A model generated the notes under the pieces. It did not search any database. It saw only the letters and a program-made list of their open reading frames with translations, and was not told where the DNA came from. From Liminaster sp964567855 (lineage in GTDB: Bacteria; Bacteroidota; Bacteroidia; Bacteroidales; UBA3663), in NCBI GenBank assembly GCA_964567855.1, contig CAZMOE010000009.1:1-64000 (forward strand): a stretch of DNA of 64,000 nucleotides, given 5' to 3'. The first letter of the stretch is position 1, and every line of letters starts with the position of its first letter. This document shows, piece by piece, positions 8,651-16,550 of the stretch. A program made the translations under genes and the position numbers.

Positions 8651-9205
8651 TTATTTAGCACCTGCTGACTTACCAGACTTACGACGAATCTGCTCGCCAA
8701 CAAAGAGAATACCCTTACCCTTATAAGGTTCCGGCATTCTGAAAGAGCGGATCTTAGAGCATACCATACCCAAAAGCTGCTTATCTGCAGATTCAAGAGT
8801 AATCAACGGATTTGCATTACGCTCAGTCTTTGTAGTCAATTTGATTTCCTTTGGAAGAGAGAGATAAATCTGATGTGAAAAACCTAAAGAAAGTTCAAGA
8901 ACATTTCCATTGTTGTTTGCACGATAACCTACACCAACAAGTTCCAACTCTTTCTTATAACCGGTTGAACAACCAACAACCATATTATGAACCAGTGCAC
9001 GATAAAGGCCATGCAATGCACGATGTTCCTTATCATCAGAAGGACGAGAAACAACAAGTGTATCACCTTCAATAGAAGCCGTAATACCACCAGTCAGTTC
9101 CTGTGACAATTCTGCACCATTTCCTTTTACAACAACAACATTATCCTTGATGTCAACTGTTACACCAGAAGGGATTGAAATAGGCAATTTACCAATTCTT
9201 GACAT
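8651..9205 (-). CDS. rplF: 50S ribosomal protein L6
   Basis: Large-subunit protein near the factor-binding site, made of two similar alpha/beta domains. The 184 residues start MSRIGKLPISIPSGVTVDI and end with the family signature EPYKGKGILFVGEQIRRKSG followed by a short lysine-rich tail. It lies 18 bases after the rpsH stop. Confidence 0.98.
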   Translation of the reverse strand: MSRIGKLPISIPSGVTVDIKDNVVVVKGNGAELSQELTGGITASIEGDTLVVSRPSDDKEHRALHGLYRALVHNMVVGCSTGYKKELELVGVGYRANNNGNVLELSLGFSHQIYLSLPKEIKLTTKTERNANPLITLESADKQLLGMVCSKIRSFRMPEPYKGKGILFVGEQIRRKSGKSAGAK

Positions 9206-9223
9206 AATAATATTCCTCCTATA

Positions 9224-9619
9224 TTAATAGATGTAACATAAAACTTCGCCACCAACCTTCTGTACTTTTGCTTCCTTATCAGTCATAACGCCCTTAGAGG
9301 TAGAAAGGATAGCAATGCCCAAGCCATTCAAAACACGCGGCATATCTTTATAGCCAACATATTTACGAAGACCAGGAGTGGATACGCGAATCAATTTTTT
9401 AATCGCATTCACCTTATTTACGGGATCATACTTAAGAGCCACCTTAATAGTTCCCTGAGGACCATCCTCAATGAACTTGTAGTTCATGATATAGCCTTTC
9501 TCAAAAAGGATTTTACACATCTCTTTTTTCAAATTCGATGCGGGCACTTCAACAACTCGGTGATTTGCACTAATTGCATTACGCAACCGAGTCAAAAAAT
9601 CTGCAATTGGATCTGTCAT
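9224..9619 (-). CDS. rpsH: 30S ribosomal protein S8
   Basis: Primary 16S rRNA-binding protein; in Escherichia coli it represses the spc operon by binding its own mRNA. The 131 residues start MTDPIADFLTRLRNAISANH and carry the C-terminal RNA-binding motif ILSTSKGVMTDKEAKVQKVG. It is preceded by an unusually wide gap of about 106 bases after rpsN, which holds a stable hairpin (annotated separately). Confidence 0.98.
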   Translation of the reverse strand: MTDPIADFLTRLRNAISANHRVVEVPASNLKKEMCKILFEKGYIMNYKFIEDGPQGTIKVALKYDPVNKVNAIKKLIRVSTPGLRKYVGYKDMPRVLNGLGIAILSTSKGVMTDKEAKVQKVGGEVLCYIY

Positions 9620-9670
9620 ATTTTTGAATTAAATTAATCCGGAATGCCGGACAATATTTAAATATTTCAA

Positions 9671-9699
9671 ATATCGGCTGGCCTCAGCCAGCGCGATAT
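9671..9699 (-). promoter_or_regulatory. Hairpin in the rpsN-rpsH intergenic region
   Basis: Arms ATATCG-GCTGGC and GCCAGC-g-CGATAT pair over 12 bp with one bulged G and a 4-base loop (CTCA on the plus strand). In the transcript it begins about 26 bases after the rpsN stop and ends about 50 bases before the rpsH start. No U-run follows, so it is unlikely to be a terminator. It could be a processing site, an RNA stabiliser or a ribosomal-protein binding site. The last is inference from the known S8 feedback in spc operons. Confidence 0.6.
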
Positions 9700-9725
9700 T
9701 TTCTTTAAAGTCTAAGAATAACCTT

Positions 9726-9995
9726 TTACCAACTGGCCTTCTTCACACCCGGAATCAAACCCGCAGAAGCCATTTCGCGGAATTGAATACGAGAAAGACC
9801 AAATTGACGAATATATCCTTTCGGACGTCCCGTGATTTTGCAACGATTGTGCAATCGAACCGGAGAGGCATTCTTCGGAAGAGCCTGAAGAGCTTCATAA
9901 TCACCTGCAGCCTTAAGTTCAGCACGCTTTGCAGCATACTTAGCCACAAGTTTCTGACGCTTCACCTCACGAGCAACCATTGATATTTTTGCCAT
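9726..9995 (-). CDS. rpsN: 30S ribosomal protein S14 (zinc-free type)
   Basis: S14 belongs to the 30S head. I start it at MAKISMVAREVKRQK (89 residues); an ATG 12 codons upstream lies within rplE. The long form lacks the CxxC zinc ribbon of the short S14: around the expected site the sequence is RLHNRCKITGRPKGYIRQFG with a single cysteine. This is the zinc-independent type, consistent with the L36 and S4 forms here. It follows rplE by 4 bases. Confidence 0.97.
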   Translation of the reverse strand: MAKISMVAREVKRQKLVAKYAAKRAELKAAGDYEALQALPKNASPVRLHNRCKITGRPKGYIRQFGLSRIQFREMASAGLIPGVKKASW

Positions 9996-9999
9996 ACAC

Positions 10000-10554
10000 T
10001 TATTTTTTAGCGTTCTTAAAAGGTAAACCAAACTCTTTCAAAAGTGCAAAACCTTCCTCATCCGTATTTGCAGTAGTTACAAACGTAATGTTCATACCGA
10101 GGATACGCTGAATACTATCGATATTGATTTCCGGGAAGATAATTTGCTCTTGAATACCCAACGTATAATTACCTCTGCCATCAAACTTAGACTCAATACC
10201 GCCGAAGTCACGGATACGAGGTAATGCAACACGGATCAAACGTTCCAAAAATTCATACATCATTTGATGACGAAGAGTAACGCGAACACCAATAGGCATT
10301 TGCCGACGAAGTTTAAACTGAGCGATATCCTTACGTGATACCGTAGCAACAGCTTTCTGGCCGGTTATAGCCGTAAGCTCATTAATAGCTGTTTCGATAA
10401 TTTTCTTATCAGCGACAGCCATTCCAAGACCTTCATTAATTACAATCTTCTTGAGAGTTGGCACCTGCATAACAGAGGTATAACCAAACTGTTTCATTAA
10501 TGTAGGAACAATATTGTCTTTATAATATTGCTTAAGAGTTGCAGTATTTACCAT
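10000..10554 (-). CDS. rplE: 50S ribosomal protein L5
   Basis: L5 binds 5S rRNA and touches P-site tRNA in the central protuberance. The 184 residues include MQVPTLKKIVINEGLGMAV, the GQKAVATVSRKDIAQFKLR stretch and the C-terminal GMNITFVTTANTDEEGFALL. Its ATG overlaps the stop of rplX by one base (TAATG), so translation of the two is probably coupled. Confidence 0.98.
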   Translation of the reverse strand: MVNTATLKQYYKDNIVPTLMKQFGYTSVMQVPTLKKIVINEGLGMAVADKKIIETAINELTAITGQKAVATVSRKDIAQFKLRRQMPIGVRVTLRHQMMYEFLERLIRVALPRIRDFGGIESKFDGRGNYTLGIQEQIIFPEINIDSIQRILGMNITFVTTANTDEEGFALLKEFGLPFKNAKK

Positions 10555-10868
10555 TATTTAATCTCCTCTCCTGATTTTGCAATTCGCACTAACTTTCCAT
10601 TCACCAACTTGCGACCAACACGTGTCGGTTTTCCTGTTTTAGGATCAATCGGGTTAAGATTTGAAATGTGAATAGAAGCTTCAACCTTAACAATACCTCC
10701 CTGAGGATTCTTTGCATTCGGTTTTGTATGCTTTGAAACCATATTCAGACCTTCTACGATAGCGCGCTGTTTCTCAACAATAACGCGAAGAACCTTTCCA
10801 GTCTTACCCTTATCTTCACCTGTATTTACGTAAACAGTGTCACCTTTCTTTATATGTAACTTGCCCAT
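10554..10868 (-). CDS. rplX: 50S ribosomal protein L24
   Basis: Assembly-initiating large-subunit protein near the tunnel exit. The 104 residues begin with the KOW motif region (KLHIKKGDTVYVNTGEDKGK, then GKVLRVI) and continue with EGLNMVSKHTKPNAKNPQGG. It overlaps the rplE start by one base and follows rplN by 12 bases. Confidence 0.98.
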   Translation of the reverse strand: MGKLHIKKGDTVYVNTGEDKGKTGKVLRVIVEKQRAIVEGLNMVSKHTKPNAKNPQGGIVKVEASIHISNLNPIDPKTGKPTRVGRKLVNGKLVRIAKSGEEIK

Positions 10869-10880
10869 TGTATTTATACA

Positions 10881-11246
10881 TTAAAGCACTTCCGGTGCCA
10901 GTGAAACAATCTTCATATTAGCCGCACGCAACTCTCTTGCCACAGGTCCGAAAATACGAGACCCGCGCATATCTCCAGCATTGTTTAGCAATACACACGC
11001 ATTATCATCAAAGCGGATGTATGAACCATCTGCACGACGAACTTCCTTCTTGGTACGAACTATAATAGCTTTTGAAACCGTACCTTTCTTCATATCACTT
11101 GATGGGATAACACTCTTTACCGTGACAACGATAATATCACCCACAGAGGCATATCGACGGCCAGTTCCTCCCATAACACGGATGCATAGAACCTCTTTTG
11201 CACCGCTATTGTCAGCGACCTTAAGTCTTGATTCTGTCTGTATCAT
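10881..11246 (-). CDS. rplN: 50S ribosomal protein L14
   Basis: Large-subunit protein that forms intersubunit bridge B8. The 121 residues start MIQTESRLKVADNSGAKEVL and include the FDDNACVLLNNAGDMRGSRI signature and the end AANMKIVSLAPEVL. The stop is 12 bases from rplX and its start 4 bases after rpsQ. Confidence 0.98.
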   Translation of the reverse strand: MIQTESRLKVADNSGAKEVLCIRVMGGTGRRYASVGDIIVVTVKSVIPSSDMKKGTVSKAIIVRTKKEVRRADGSYIRFDDNACVLLNNAGDMRGSRIFGPVARELRAANMKIVSLAPEVL

Positions 11247-11250
11247 AATA

Positions 11251-11508
11251 TTACTTAGCCTTTTCGATAATTTCTACTAAACGCCATCTCTTTGTTTTGC
11301 TCAGCGGGCGAGTTTCCATCAAGAGGACCTTATCTCCAACCTGACATTCGTTCTTTTCGTCATGAGCATGGTACTTCTTTGTCTTATTGACAAACTTACC
11401 ATAAATTGGATGTTTCTCCTTATATTTTACCGCAACAGTAATGGTTTTATCCATTTTGTCACTGGAGACGATTCCAATTCTTGTTTTTCTAAGATTTCTT
11501 GTTTCCAT
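11251..11508 (-). CDS. rpsQ: 30S ribosomal protein S17
   Basis: 16S rRNA-binding OB-fold protein of the 30S body. The 85 residues begin METRNLRKTRIGIVSSDKMD and hold the conserved VGDKVLLMETRPLSKTKRWR. It follows rpmC by 32 bases. Confidence 0.98.
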   Translation of the reverse strand: METRNLRKTRIGIVSSDKMDKTITVAVKYKEKHPIYGKFVNKTKKYHAHDEKNECQVGDKVLLMETRPLSKTKRWRLVEIIEKAK

Positions 11509-11540
11509 TAAAAAATCAAATATGATTATGTGAGGATTGA

Positions 11541-11741
11541 TTAAAGTGCTGCATCCAGACTTTTCTGAGTCAACACAGTCTTAAGACGAGCCACATTACG
11601 GCGCGTTGCCTTAATGCTCATTGGGTTATCAAGAGGGCTGATACTATGATTAAATTTCAGCTGTTCCAACTTAGCAGTCTCTTCTGCAATGCGATCTTTC
11701 AATTCCTCGATCGTTAAATTTTTAATTTCCTGAGTTTTCAT
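11541..11741 (-). CDS. rpmC: 50S ribosomal protein L29
   Basis: Small two-helix protein at the tunnel exit, next to the binding site of trigger factor and SRP. The 66 residues have LTIEELKDRIAEETAKLEQL and the conserved end NVARLKTVLTQK. It starts 15 bases after rplP. Confidence 0.97.
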   Translation of the reverse strand: MKTQEIKNLTIEELKDRIAEETAKLEQLKFNHSISPLDNPMSIKATRRNVARLKTVLTQKSLDAAL

Positions 11742-11756
11742 ACTATAGCATTACAA

Positions 11757-12191
11757 TTATAAGACAATCAGTTCTGGATCATAATCACGACGTACAACAA
11801 ACTTTGTCAATACCGGCAACTTCTGTGCACCTAAACGAAGAGCCTCTTTAGCCACTTCAAACGGAACACCTTCGATTTCAAAAAGGATACGTCCAGGAGT
11901 ACAATTTGCTACGAAACCTTCCGGATCACCCTTACCTTTACCCATTCGGACATCTGCAGGCTTACGTGTGTAAGGTTTGTCTGGGAATACACGACACCAC
12001 AACTGACCTTCACGCTGCATATAACGAGTAATTGCGATACGAGCGGCTTCAAGCTGACGCGCGGTAATCCATTTATTATCCAGCGTCTTAATTCCGAATG
12101 ATCCGAAGGCAAGCTGATTACCACGCTGAGCCTGTCCTTTCAAACTACAACGTTGTTGTCTTCTGAATTTTACTCTTTTCGGTTGTAACAT
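11757..12191 (-). CDS. rplP: 50S ribosomal protein L16
   Basis: Organises the A-site region and central protuberance of the 50S subunit. The 144 residues start MLQPKRVKFRRQQR and contain QRGNQLAFGSFGIKTLDNKW, ARIAITRYMQREGQLWCRVF and RMGKGKGDPEGFVANCTPGR. Spacing is 25 bases from rpsC and 15 to rpmC. Confidence 0.98.
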   Translation of the reverse strand: MLQPKRVKFRRQQRCSLKGQAQRGNQLAFGSFGIKTLDNKWITARQLEAARIAITRYMQREGQLWCRVFPDKPYTRKPADVRMGKGKGDPEGFVANCTPGRILFEIEGVPFEVAKEALRLGAQKLPVLTKFVVRRDYDPELIVL

Positions 12192-12216
12192 TTTCTTTAA
12201 GCTTCTAAATCGTTAA

Positions 12217-12948
12217 TTATTTATTTTTCTTACGGAAACCACCACGGCGCTCACCTCTCGGAGCGGAGTTTCCGGCACCACGTGTCTCTTTCTGCTTGGA
12301 GAAATTCGGAGCGAGATCTTTCTTTCCATAAACCTCACCACGACAAATCCAAACCTTGATACCGATAAGTCCGACCTTAGTCAATGCTTCAGCCAAAGCA
12401 TAATCAATATCAGCACGGAAAGTATGCAGAGGTGTACGACCCTCTTTAAACATTTCCGAACGAGCCATTTCTGCACCATTCAATCGACCACAGCACTGAA
12501 TCTTAATACCCTCAGCACCTGCTCTCATTGCAGACTGGATTGCCATTTTAACAGCACGACGATAAGCGATCTTACCTTCTACCTGTCTTGCAATATTGTT
12601 AGCTACAATAGAAGCATCAAGTTCCGGCTTCTTAATCTCAAAAATATTGATCTGAACTTCCTTGTCGGTAATCTTCTTAAGCTCTTCTTTCAGCTTATCA
12701 ACCTCAGAACCGGCTTTTCCGATAATAATACCCGGACGAGCAGTGCAAATCGTAATAGTAACCAACTTCAGCGTACGCTCTATAACAATACGAGAAAGAG
12801 AAGCCTTTGCCAAACGAGCGTTCAAATATTTGCGAATTTTTGCATCTTCGACCAAAATGTCGCCGCAGTTGCTACCGCAAAACCAATTGGAATCCCATCC
12901 ACGTATAATTCCTAAACGATTACTAATTGGAGAAATTTTCTGTCCCAT
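12217..12948 (-). CDS. rpsC: 30S ribosomal protein S3
   Basis: S3 lies at the mRNA entry channel and contributes to the ribosomal helicase activity. The 243 residues start MGQKISPISNRLGIIRGWDS, contain the KH domain (RPGIIIGKAGSEVDKLKEEL, about residues 72-91) and the C-terminal domain with GRLNGAEMARSE. The last ~30 residues form a basic Gly/Arg-rich tail. It starts 8 bases after rplV. Confidence 0.98.
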   Translation of the reverse strand: MGQKISPISNRLGIIRGWDSNWFCGSNCGDILVEDAKIRKYLNARLAKASLSRIVIERTLKLVTITICTARPGIIIGKAGSEVDKLKEELKKITDKEVQINIFEIKKPELDASIVANNIARQVEGKIAYRRAVKMAIQSAMRAGAEGIKIQCCGRLNGAEMARSEMFKEGRTPLHTFRADIDYALAEALTKVGLIGIKVWICRGEVYGKKDLAPNFSKQKETRGAGNSAPRGERRGGFRKKNK

Positions 12949-12956
12949 TGTGGCAA

Positions 12957-13361
12957 TTATTTAGATTCTTTATTAATAGTATCAACCGCTAAAGTCACAT
13001 GATTACTACGTTTACGAACGCGATAAGCTCGACCTTGCGGAGCCGGACGCAAACGCTTAATAGTTACGCCTTCGTCCACTGTGATCAAAGAAATTTTCAA
13101 TTCTCCATTTTCAGCCTTACGACCAGTCTTGGCCTCCCAATTCGCAATAGCGGAACGAAGCAACACCTCAACTTTTGCAGCAGCCTCTTTGTTTGAAAAT
13201 TTCAACACACCCAAAGCTTTGAACACTTCCATGCCACGTACCATATCTGCGACCAAACGCATCTTACGAGGAGAGGAAGGAACATTATTCAATTTTGCAT
13301 AATAGGTATTCTTACGAACTTCCTTTAGCTTATTGGCAGAGTTTTGTTTTCTATTAGCCAT
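12957..13361 (-). CDS. rplV: 50S ribosomal protein L22
   Basis: L22 lines the peptide exit tunnel with its long beta-hairpin. The 134 residues begin with a Lys/Asn-rich extension, followed by NNVPSSPRKMRLVADMVRG and the hairpin region VDEGVTIKRLRPAPQGRAYR. It lies between rpsS and rpsC in the S10-type order. Confidence 0.98.
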   Translation of the reverse strand: MANRKQNSANKLKEVRKNTYYAKLNNVPSSPRKMRLVADMVRGMEVFKALGVLKFSNKEAAAKVEVLLRSAIANWEAKTGRKAENGELKISLITVDEGVTIKRLRPAPQGRAYRVRKRSNHVTLAVDTINKESK

Positions 13362-13393
13362 TTTACTTTCTATGTTTTAGTAAGACCCTATAT

Positions 13394-13657
13394 TTATCTG
13401 TTACCAGAGTGGCCACGGAATGTACGAGTCATAGAGAACTCACCAAGTTTATGACCAACCATATTTTCAGTAATATAAACTGGTACAAATTTATTTCCGT
13501 TATGGACAGCTATCGTATGACCGACAAAATCCGGAGAAATCATAGAGGCACGAGACCAAGTCTTTATAACAGACTTTTTGCCGGATTCATTCATGGCCAA
13601 GACTTTTTTCTCAAGCTTAACACTAATAAACGGGCCTTTTTTTAAGGAACGACTCAT
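13394..13657 (-). CDS. rpsS: 30S ribosomal protein S19
   Basis: 30S head protein that forms a complex with S13. The 87 residues start MSRSLKKGPFISVKLEKKVL and carry the conserved TIAVHNGNKFVPVYITENMV and the end FRGHSGNR. It is 30 bases downstream of rplB. Confidence 0.98.
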   Translation of the reverse strand: MSRSLKKGPFISVKLEKKVLAMNESGKKSVIKTWSRASMISPDFVGHTIAVHNGNKFVPVYITENMVGHKLGEFSMTRTFRGHSGNR

Positions 13658-13687
13658 AATATTTATATTGTATACTTTATTATACGA

Positions 13688-14509
13688 TTACTTACGTCTC
13701 TCGATAATATATTTAGAAGATTGTTTCTTAGGAGCACGAGTTTTCAAGCCCTTAGCATACAATCCCTTGCGTGAACGAGGATGGCCACCAGACTGACGAC
13801 CTTCACCACCACCCATCGGGTGATCTACCGGGTTCATTACAACACCACGGTTGTGAGGTCTACGTCCTAACCAGCGTGAACGGCCTGCTTTTCCGCTCTT
13901 TTCGAGAGCATGATCAGAGTTACCGACACTACCAATAGTTGCCATACACGTAGCCAAGATCTTACGAGTCTCACCTGAAGGCAATTTGATGATTGCATAG
14001 GCTCCCTCTTTTGAAGTAAGCTGCGCAAAAACGCCCGCAGAACGAACCAAAGCAGCACCCTGGCCTGGACGCAATTCAATATTATGAATCACAGTACCCA
14101 CAGGAATGTTAGCCAACGGCAAAGCATTGCCAACTTCCGGAAGAGCATCTTTACCAGAAACGACCGTGGCACCTACAGTCAAGCCATTCGGAGCCAAGAT
14201 GTATCGTTTTTCACCATCAGCATAATAAAGCAATGCAATGCGAGCCGAACGATTCGGATCGTATTCAATACTTTTCACTGTGGCAGGTACACCGCTTTTA
14301 TTTCTTTTGAAGTCGATAATACGATAAGCACGTTTATGACCACCGCCTATATAGCGCATTGTCATCTTTCCGCTATTATTGCGGCCACCGGTCTTACGTA
14401 AACCGACAGTCAAAGATTTTTCTGGTGCGGAAGCAGTAATTTCCTCAAAAGCACCAATAATTTTTCCTCTTTGTCCCGGTGTAACGGGCGAAAATTTTCT
14501 AACTGCCAT
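13688..14509 (-). CDS. rplB: 50S ribosomal protein L2
   Basis: L2 is needed for subunit association and supports the peptidyl-transferase centre. The 273 residues are the usual length. Seen: SGKMTMRYIGGGHKRAYRII, SAGVFAQLTSKEGAYAIIKL, and the C-terminal loop NPVDHPMGGGEGRQSGGHPR that contains the conserved functional histidine. It starts 5 bases after rplW. Confidence 0.99.
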   Translation of the reverse strand: MAVRKFSPVTPGQRGKIIGAFEEITASAPEKSLTVGLRKTGGRNNSGKMTMRYIGGGHKRAYRIIDFKRNKSGVPATVKSIEYDPNRSARIALLYYADGEKRYILAPNGLTVGATVVSGKDALPEVGNALPLANIPVGTVIHNIELRPGQGAALVRSAGVFAQLTSKEGAYAIIKLPSGETRKILATCMATIGSVGNSDHALEKSGKAGRSRWLGRRPHNRGVVMNPVDHPMGGGEGRQSGGHPRSRKGLYAKGLKTRAPKKQSSKYIIERRK

Positions 14510-14514
14510 TTCTA

Positions 14515-14850
14515 TTAATTAATATTGCTATAAAAATCGATCTGATCACCCTCTTTCAAGGTCACAAAAGCTTTCTTAAAATCGGATTTCTTGCCGACCT
14601 GCAGACCTTTTTTAGTGTAGCGGCTCTTGGTCTTACCCAAATAGTTAATAGTATTTACACTAAGCACGGTCACACCAAACTTCTCTTCAACAGCTTCTTT
14701 TATCTGAATCTTGTTAGCGGCAGGAGCAACATAAAAGCCATATACGCAATTAACAGGTGCAGAAGCATCCTTTTTCTTGCGCGGTTGAGAAGAAACCTCT
14801 GTAACCTTGGTCATCTTCTCTGTTACGATTGGTTTAATAATAATTGCCAT
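14515..14850 (-). CDS. rplW: 50S ribosomal protein L23
   Basis: Docking site for trigger factor and SRP at the tunnel exit. At 111 residues it is slightly long because of a basic insertion (SSQPRKKKDASAPVN, about residues 20-34) after the conserved start IIIKPIVTEKMTKV. The usual core follows: YGFYVAPAANKIQIKEAVEE and VNTINYLGKTKSRYTKKG. It lies 21 bases after rplD. Confidence 0.97.
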   Translation of the reverse strand: MAIIIKPIVTEKMTKVTEVSSQPRKKKDASAPVNCVYGFYVAPAANKIQIKEAVEEKFGVTVLSVNTINYLGKTKSRYTKKGLQVGKKSDFKKAFVTLKEGDQIDFYSNIN

Positions 14851-14871
14851 TCTATAAAATCCCCTATCCTT

Positions 14872-15492
14872 TTAGAGATTATTAATTATTTCTACTGCGC
14901 TCTCAGACAAAACGAGTGAAGAATGTCTCATTACTGAATAAGTATTGAGCAAAGAGGCCTCCGTTACATTCACTTTCTGCAAATTACGAGCGGACAAATA
15001 TACATTTTTATCTGCAGATGTTACAACAATAAGGCTACTTTTATCTGCAACCTGCAGATTCTTCATAACATTAACGAATTGTTTGGTAGATGGAGTTTCC
15101 AAATTGAAATCCTCTACAACAATAATTGCGTTCTCAATTGCCTTTGTAGAAAGTGCAGACTTACGGGCCAAAGATTTCACCTTCTTATTTAACTTAAAGC
15201 TGTAATCGCGAGGTACAGGACCAAAAACACGACCACCACCTACAAGCACAGGAGAATTGATATCACCCCGACGAGCACCGCCGCCACCTTTCTGACGACC
15301 TAACTTGCGAGTAGAACCAGAAATTTCACTACGCTCTTTAGCCTTATGGGTTCCCTGACGCTGCGCTGCCATATATTGCTTTACAGCGAGATACATCACA
15401 TGAGTATTCGGCTCAATACCAAACACATCGTCGCTAAGAACAACCTTACGACCTGTATCTTTTCCTTCCTTAGTTAATACGCTCAATTCCAT
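14872..15492 (-). CDS. rplD: 50S ribosomal protein L4
   Basis: L4 binds 23S rRNA and its extended loop reaches the tunnel constriction; in Escherichia coli it is also the repressor of the S10 operon. The 206 residues include the loop GSTRKLGRQKGGGGARRGDI and GGRVFGPVPRDYSFKLNKKV. The ATG overlaps the rplC stop by one base (TAATG), implying coupled translation. Confidence 0.98.
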   Translation of the reverse strand: MELSVLTKEGKDTGRKVVLSDDVFGIEPNTHVMYLAVKQYMAAQRQGTHKAKERSEISGSTRKLGRQKGGGGARRGDINSPVLVGGGRVFGPVPRDYSFKLNKKVKSLARKSALSTKAIENAIIVVEDFNLETPSTKQFVNVMKNLQVADKSSLIVVTSADKNVYLSARNLQKVNVTEASLLNTYSVMRHSSLVLSESAVEIINNL

Positions 15493-16109
15493 TACTTCTG
15501 AATCGTTAAAAGTGAACCCTTAGCACCCGGCACACTACCCTTTACCAAAAGGAGATTGTGCTCAGGAATAATTTTCAAAACCTGGAGATTCTGTACTGTA
15601 ACCTGCACATTTCCCATTTGACCGGCCATACGAGTACCCTTGAATACACGTGCCGGATAAGAACATGCACCAATAGAACCGGGAGCACGCAAACGGTCAT
15701 CCTGACCGTGAGTGGACTGACCAACACCACCGAAACCGTGACGTTTCACAACACCTTGGAAACCGTGGCCCTTAGAAGTTCCTACTACGTCAACAAAATC
15801 AACGTCCGAAAACAAATCAACGGTAATTACATCTCCAAGATTGTACTCCTTGTCATAGCCCTTAAATTCGGCCAAATGCTTCATCGGAGCCACACCTGCT
15901 TTTTTAAGGTGTCCCATTACCGGCTTAGAAACATGCTTCTCTGTGGTTTCTTCAAAACCGACCTGAACAGCTTCATAGCCATCTTTCTCTATGGTCTTGA
16001 TTTGCGTAACTACACAAGGACCTACTTCAATTACAGTGCATGGAACATTTTTTCCATCAGCACTGAAGACGGAAGTCATTCCGACTTTTTTGCCTAATAA
16101 ACCTGGCAT
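15492..16109 (-). CDS. rplC: 50S ribosomal protein L3
   Basis: Early-assembly protein near the peptidyl-transferase centre. The 205 residues start MPGLLGKKVGMTSVFSADGK and contain the extension that reaches the active site (KRHGFGGVGQSTHGQDDRLR, APGSIGACSYPARVFKGTRM). It lies 112 bases after rpsJ; this gap holds a hairpin and is wider than most in the cluster. Confidence 0.98.
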   Translation of the reverse strand: MPGLLGKKVGMTSVFSADGKNVPCTVIEVGPCVVTQIKTIEKDGYEAVQVGFEETTEKHVSKPVMGHLKKAGVAPMKHLAEFKGYDKEYNLGDVITVDLFSDVDFVDVVGTSKGHGFQGVVKRHGFGGVGQSTHGQDDRLRAPGSIGACSYPARVFKGTRMAGQMGNVQVTVQNLQVLKIIPEHNLLLVKGSVPGAKGSLLTIQK

Positions 16110-16133
16110 AATTTCAGTTACTTGTTTTTTTAC

Positions 16134-16172
16134 TTTCGGAAGAGTTACCCGACAAAGAGCAACTCCCCGAAA
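16134..16172 (-). promoter_or_regulatory. Hairpin in the rpsJ-rplC intergenic region
   Basis: Arms TTTCGG-aa-GAGTT and AACTC-c-CCGAAA pair over 11 bp around a small internal loop, with a 14-base apical loop. It ends about 25 bases before the rplC start. In Escherichia coli the L4-responsive attenuator lies upstream of rpsJ; here the only structured, wide gap is just after it. No U-run follows the minus-strand arm, so a role in RNA stability or translational control fits better than termination (inference). Confidence 0.5.
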
Positions 16173-16221
16173 ATGTTAATGATAATTGATTAAAATATAT
16201 ATGATCTAAGATCTAACAATA

Positions 16222-16527
16222 TTAAACCTTAATCTCCACCTCTACACCTGAAGGCAACTCCAATTTCATCAGAGCATCTACAGTCTTTGCAGTAGAACTA
16301 TGGATATCAATAAGGCGTTTATAAGCGCATGTTTCAAACTGCTCGCGAGATTTTTTATTTACAAAAGTAGAGCGATTGACAGTATAAATACGCTTAAAAG
16401 TAGGCAACGGAATAGGGCCATTTACCTTAGCGCCAGTTGACTTCACCGTCTTAACAATCTTTTCTGCAGACTTGTCTACAAGCATATGATCATAAGACTT
16501 TAACTTAATTCTGATTTTTTGATCCAT
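16222..16527 (-). CDS. rpsJ: 30S ribosomal protein S10
   Basis: 30S head protein, also the NusE component of transcription antitermination complexes. The 101 residues start MDQKIRIKLKSYDHMLVDKS and contain GPIPLPTFKRIYTVNRSTFV and the loop KKSREQFETCAYKRLIDIHS. It lies 23 bases after fusA, with no tuf gene between them. Confidence 0.98.
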   Translation of the reverse strand: MDQKIRIKLKSYDHMLVDKSAEKIVKTVKSTGAKVNGPIPLPTFKRIYTVNRSTFVNKKSREQFETCAYKRLIDIHSSTAKTVDALMKLELPSGVEVEIKV

Positions 16528-16550
16528 ATCTTTGTTTGATATTTACATTA

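Noticed and set aside
12424..12964. Long plus-strand frames opposite rpsC and other ribosomal genes
   Set aside because: They are antisense shadows of strongly conserved genes.
16110..16221. Possible small gene between rpsJ and rplC
   Set aside because: Open frames there are short and overlap the hairpin; an RNA structure explains the gap better.
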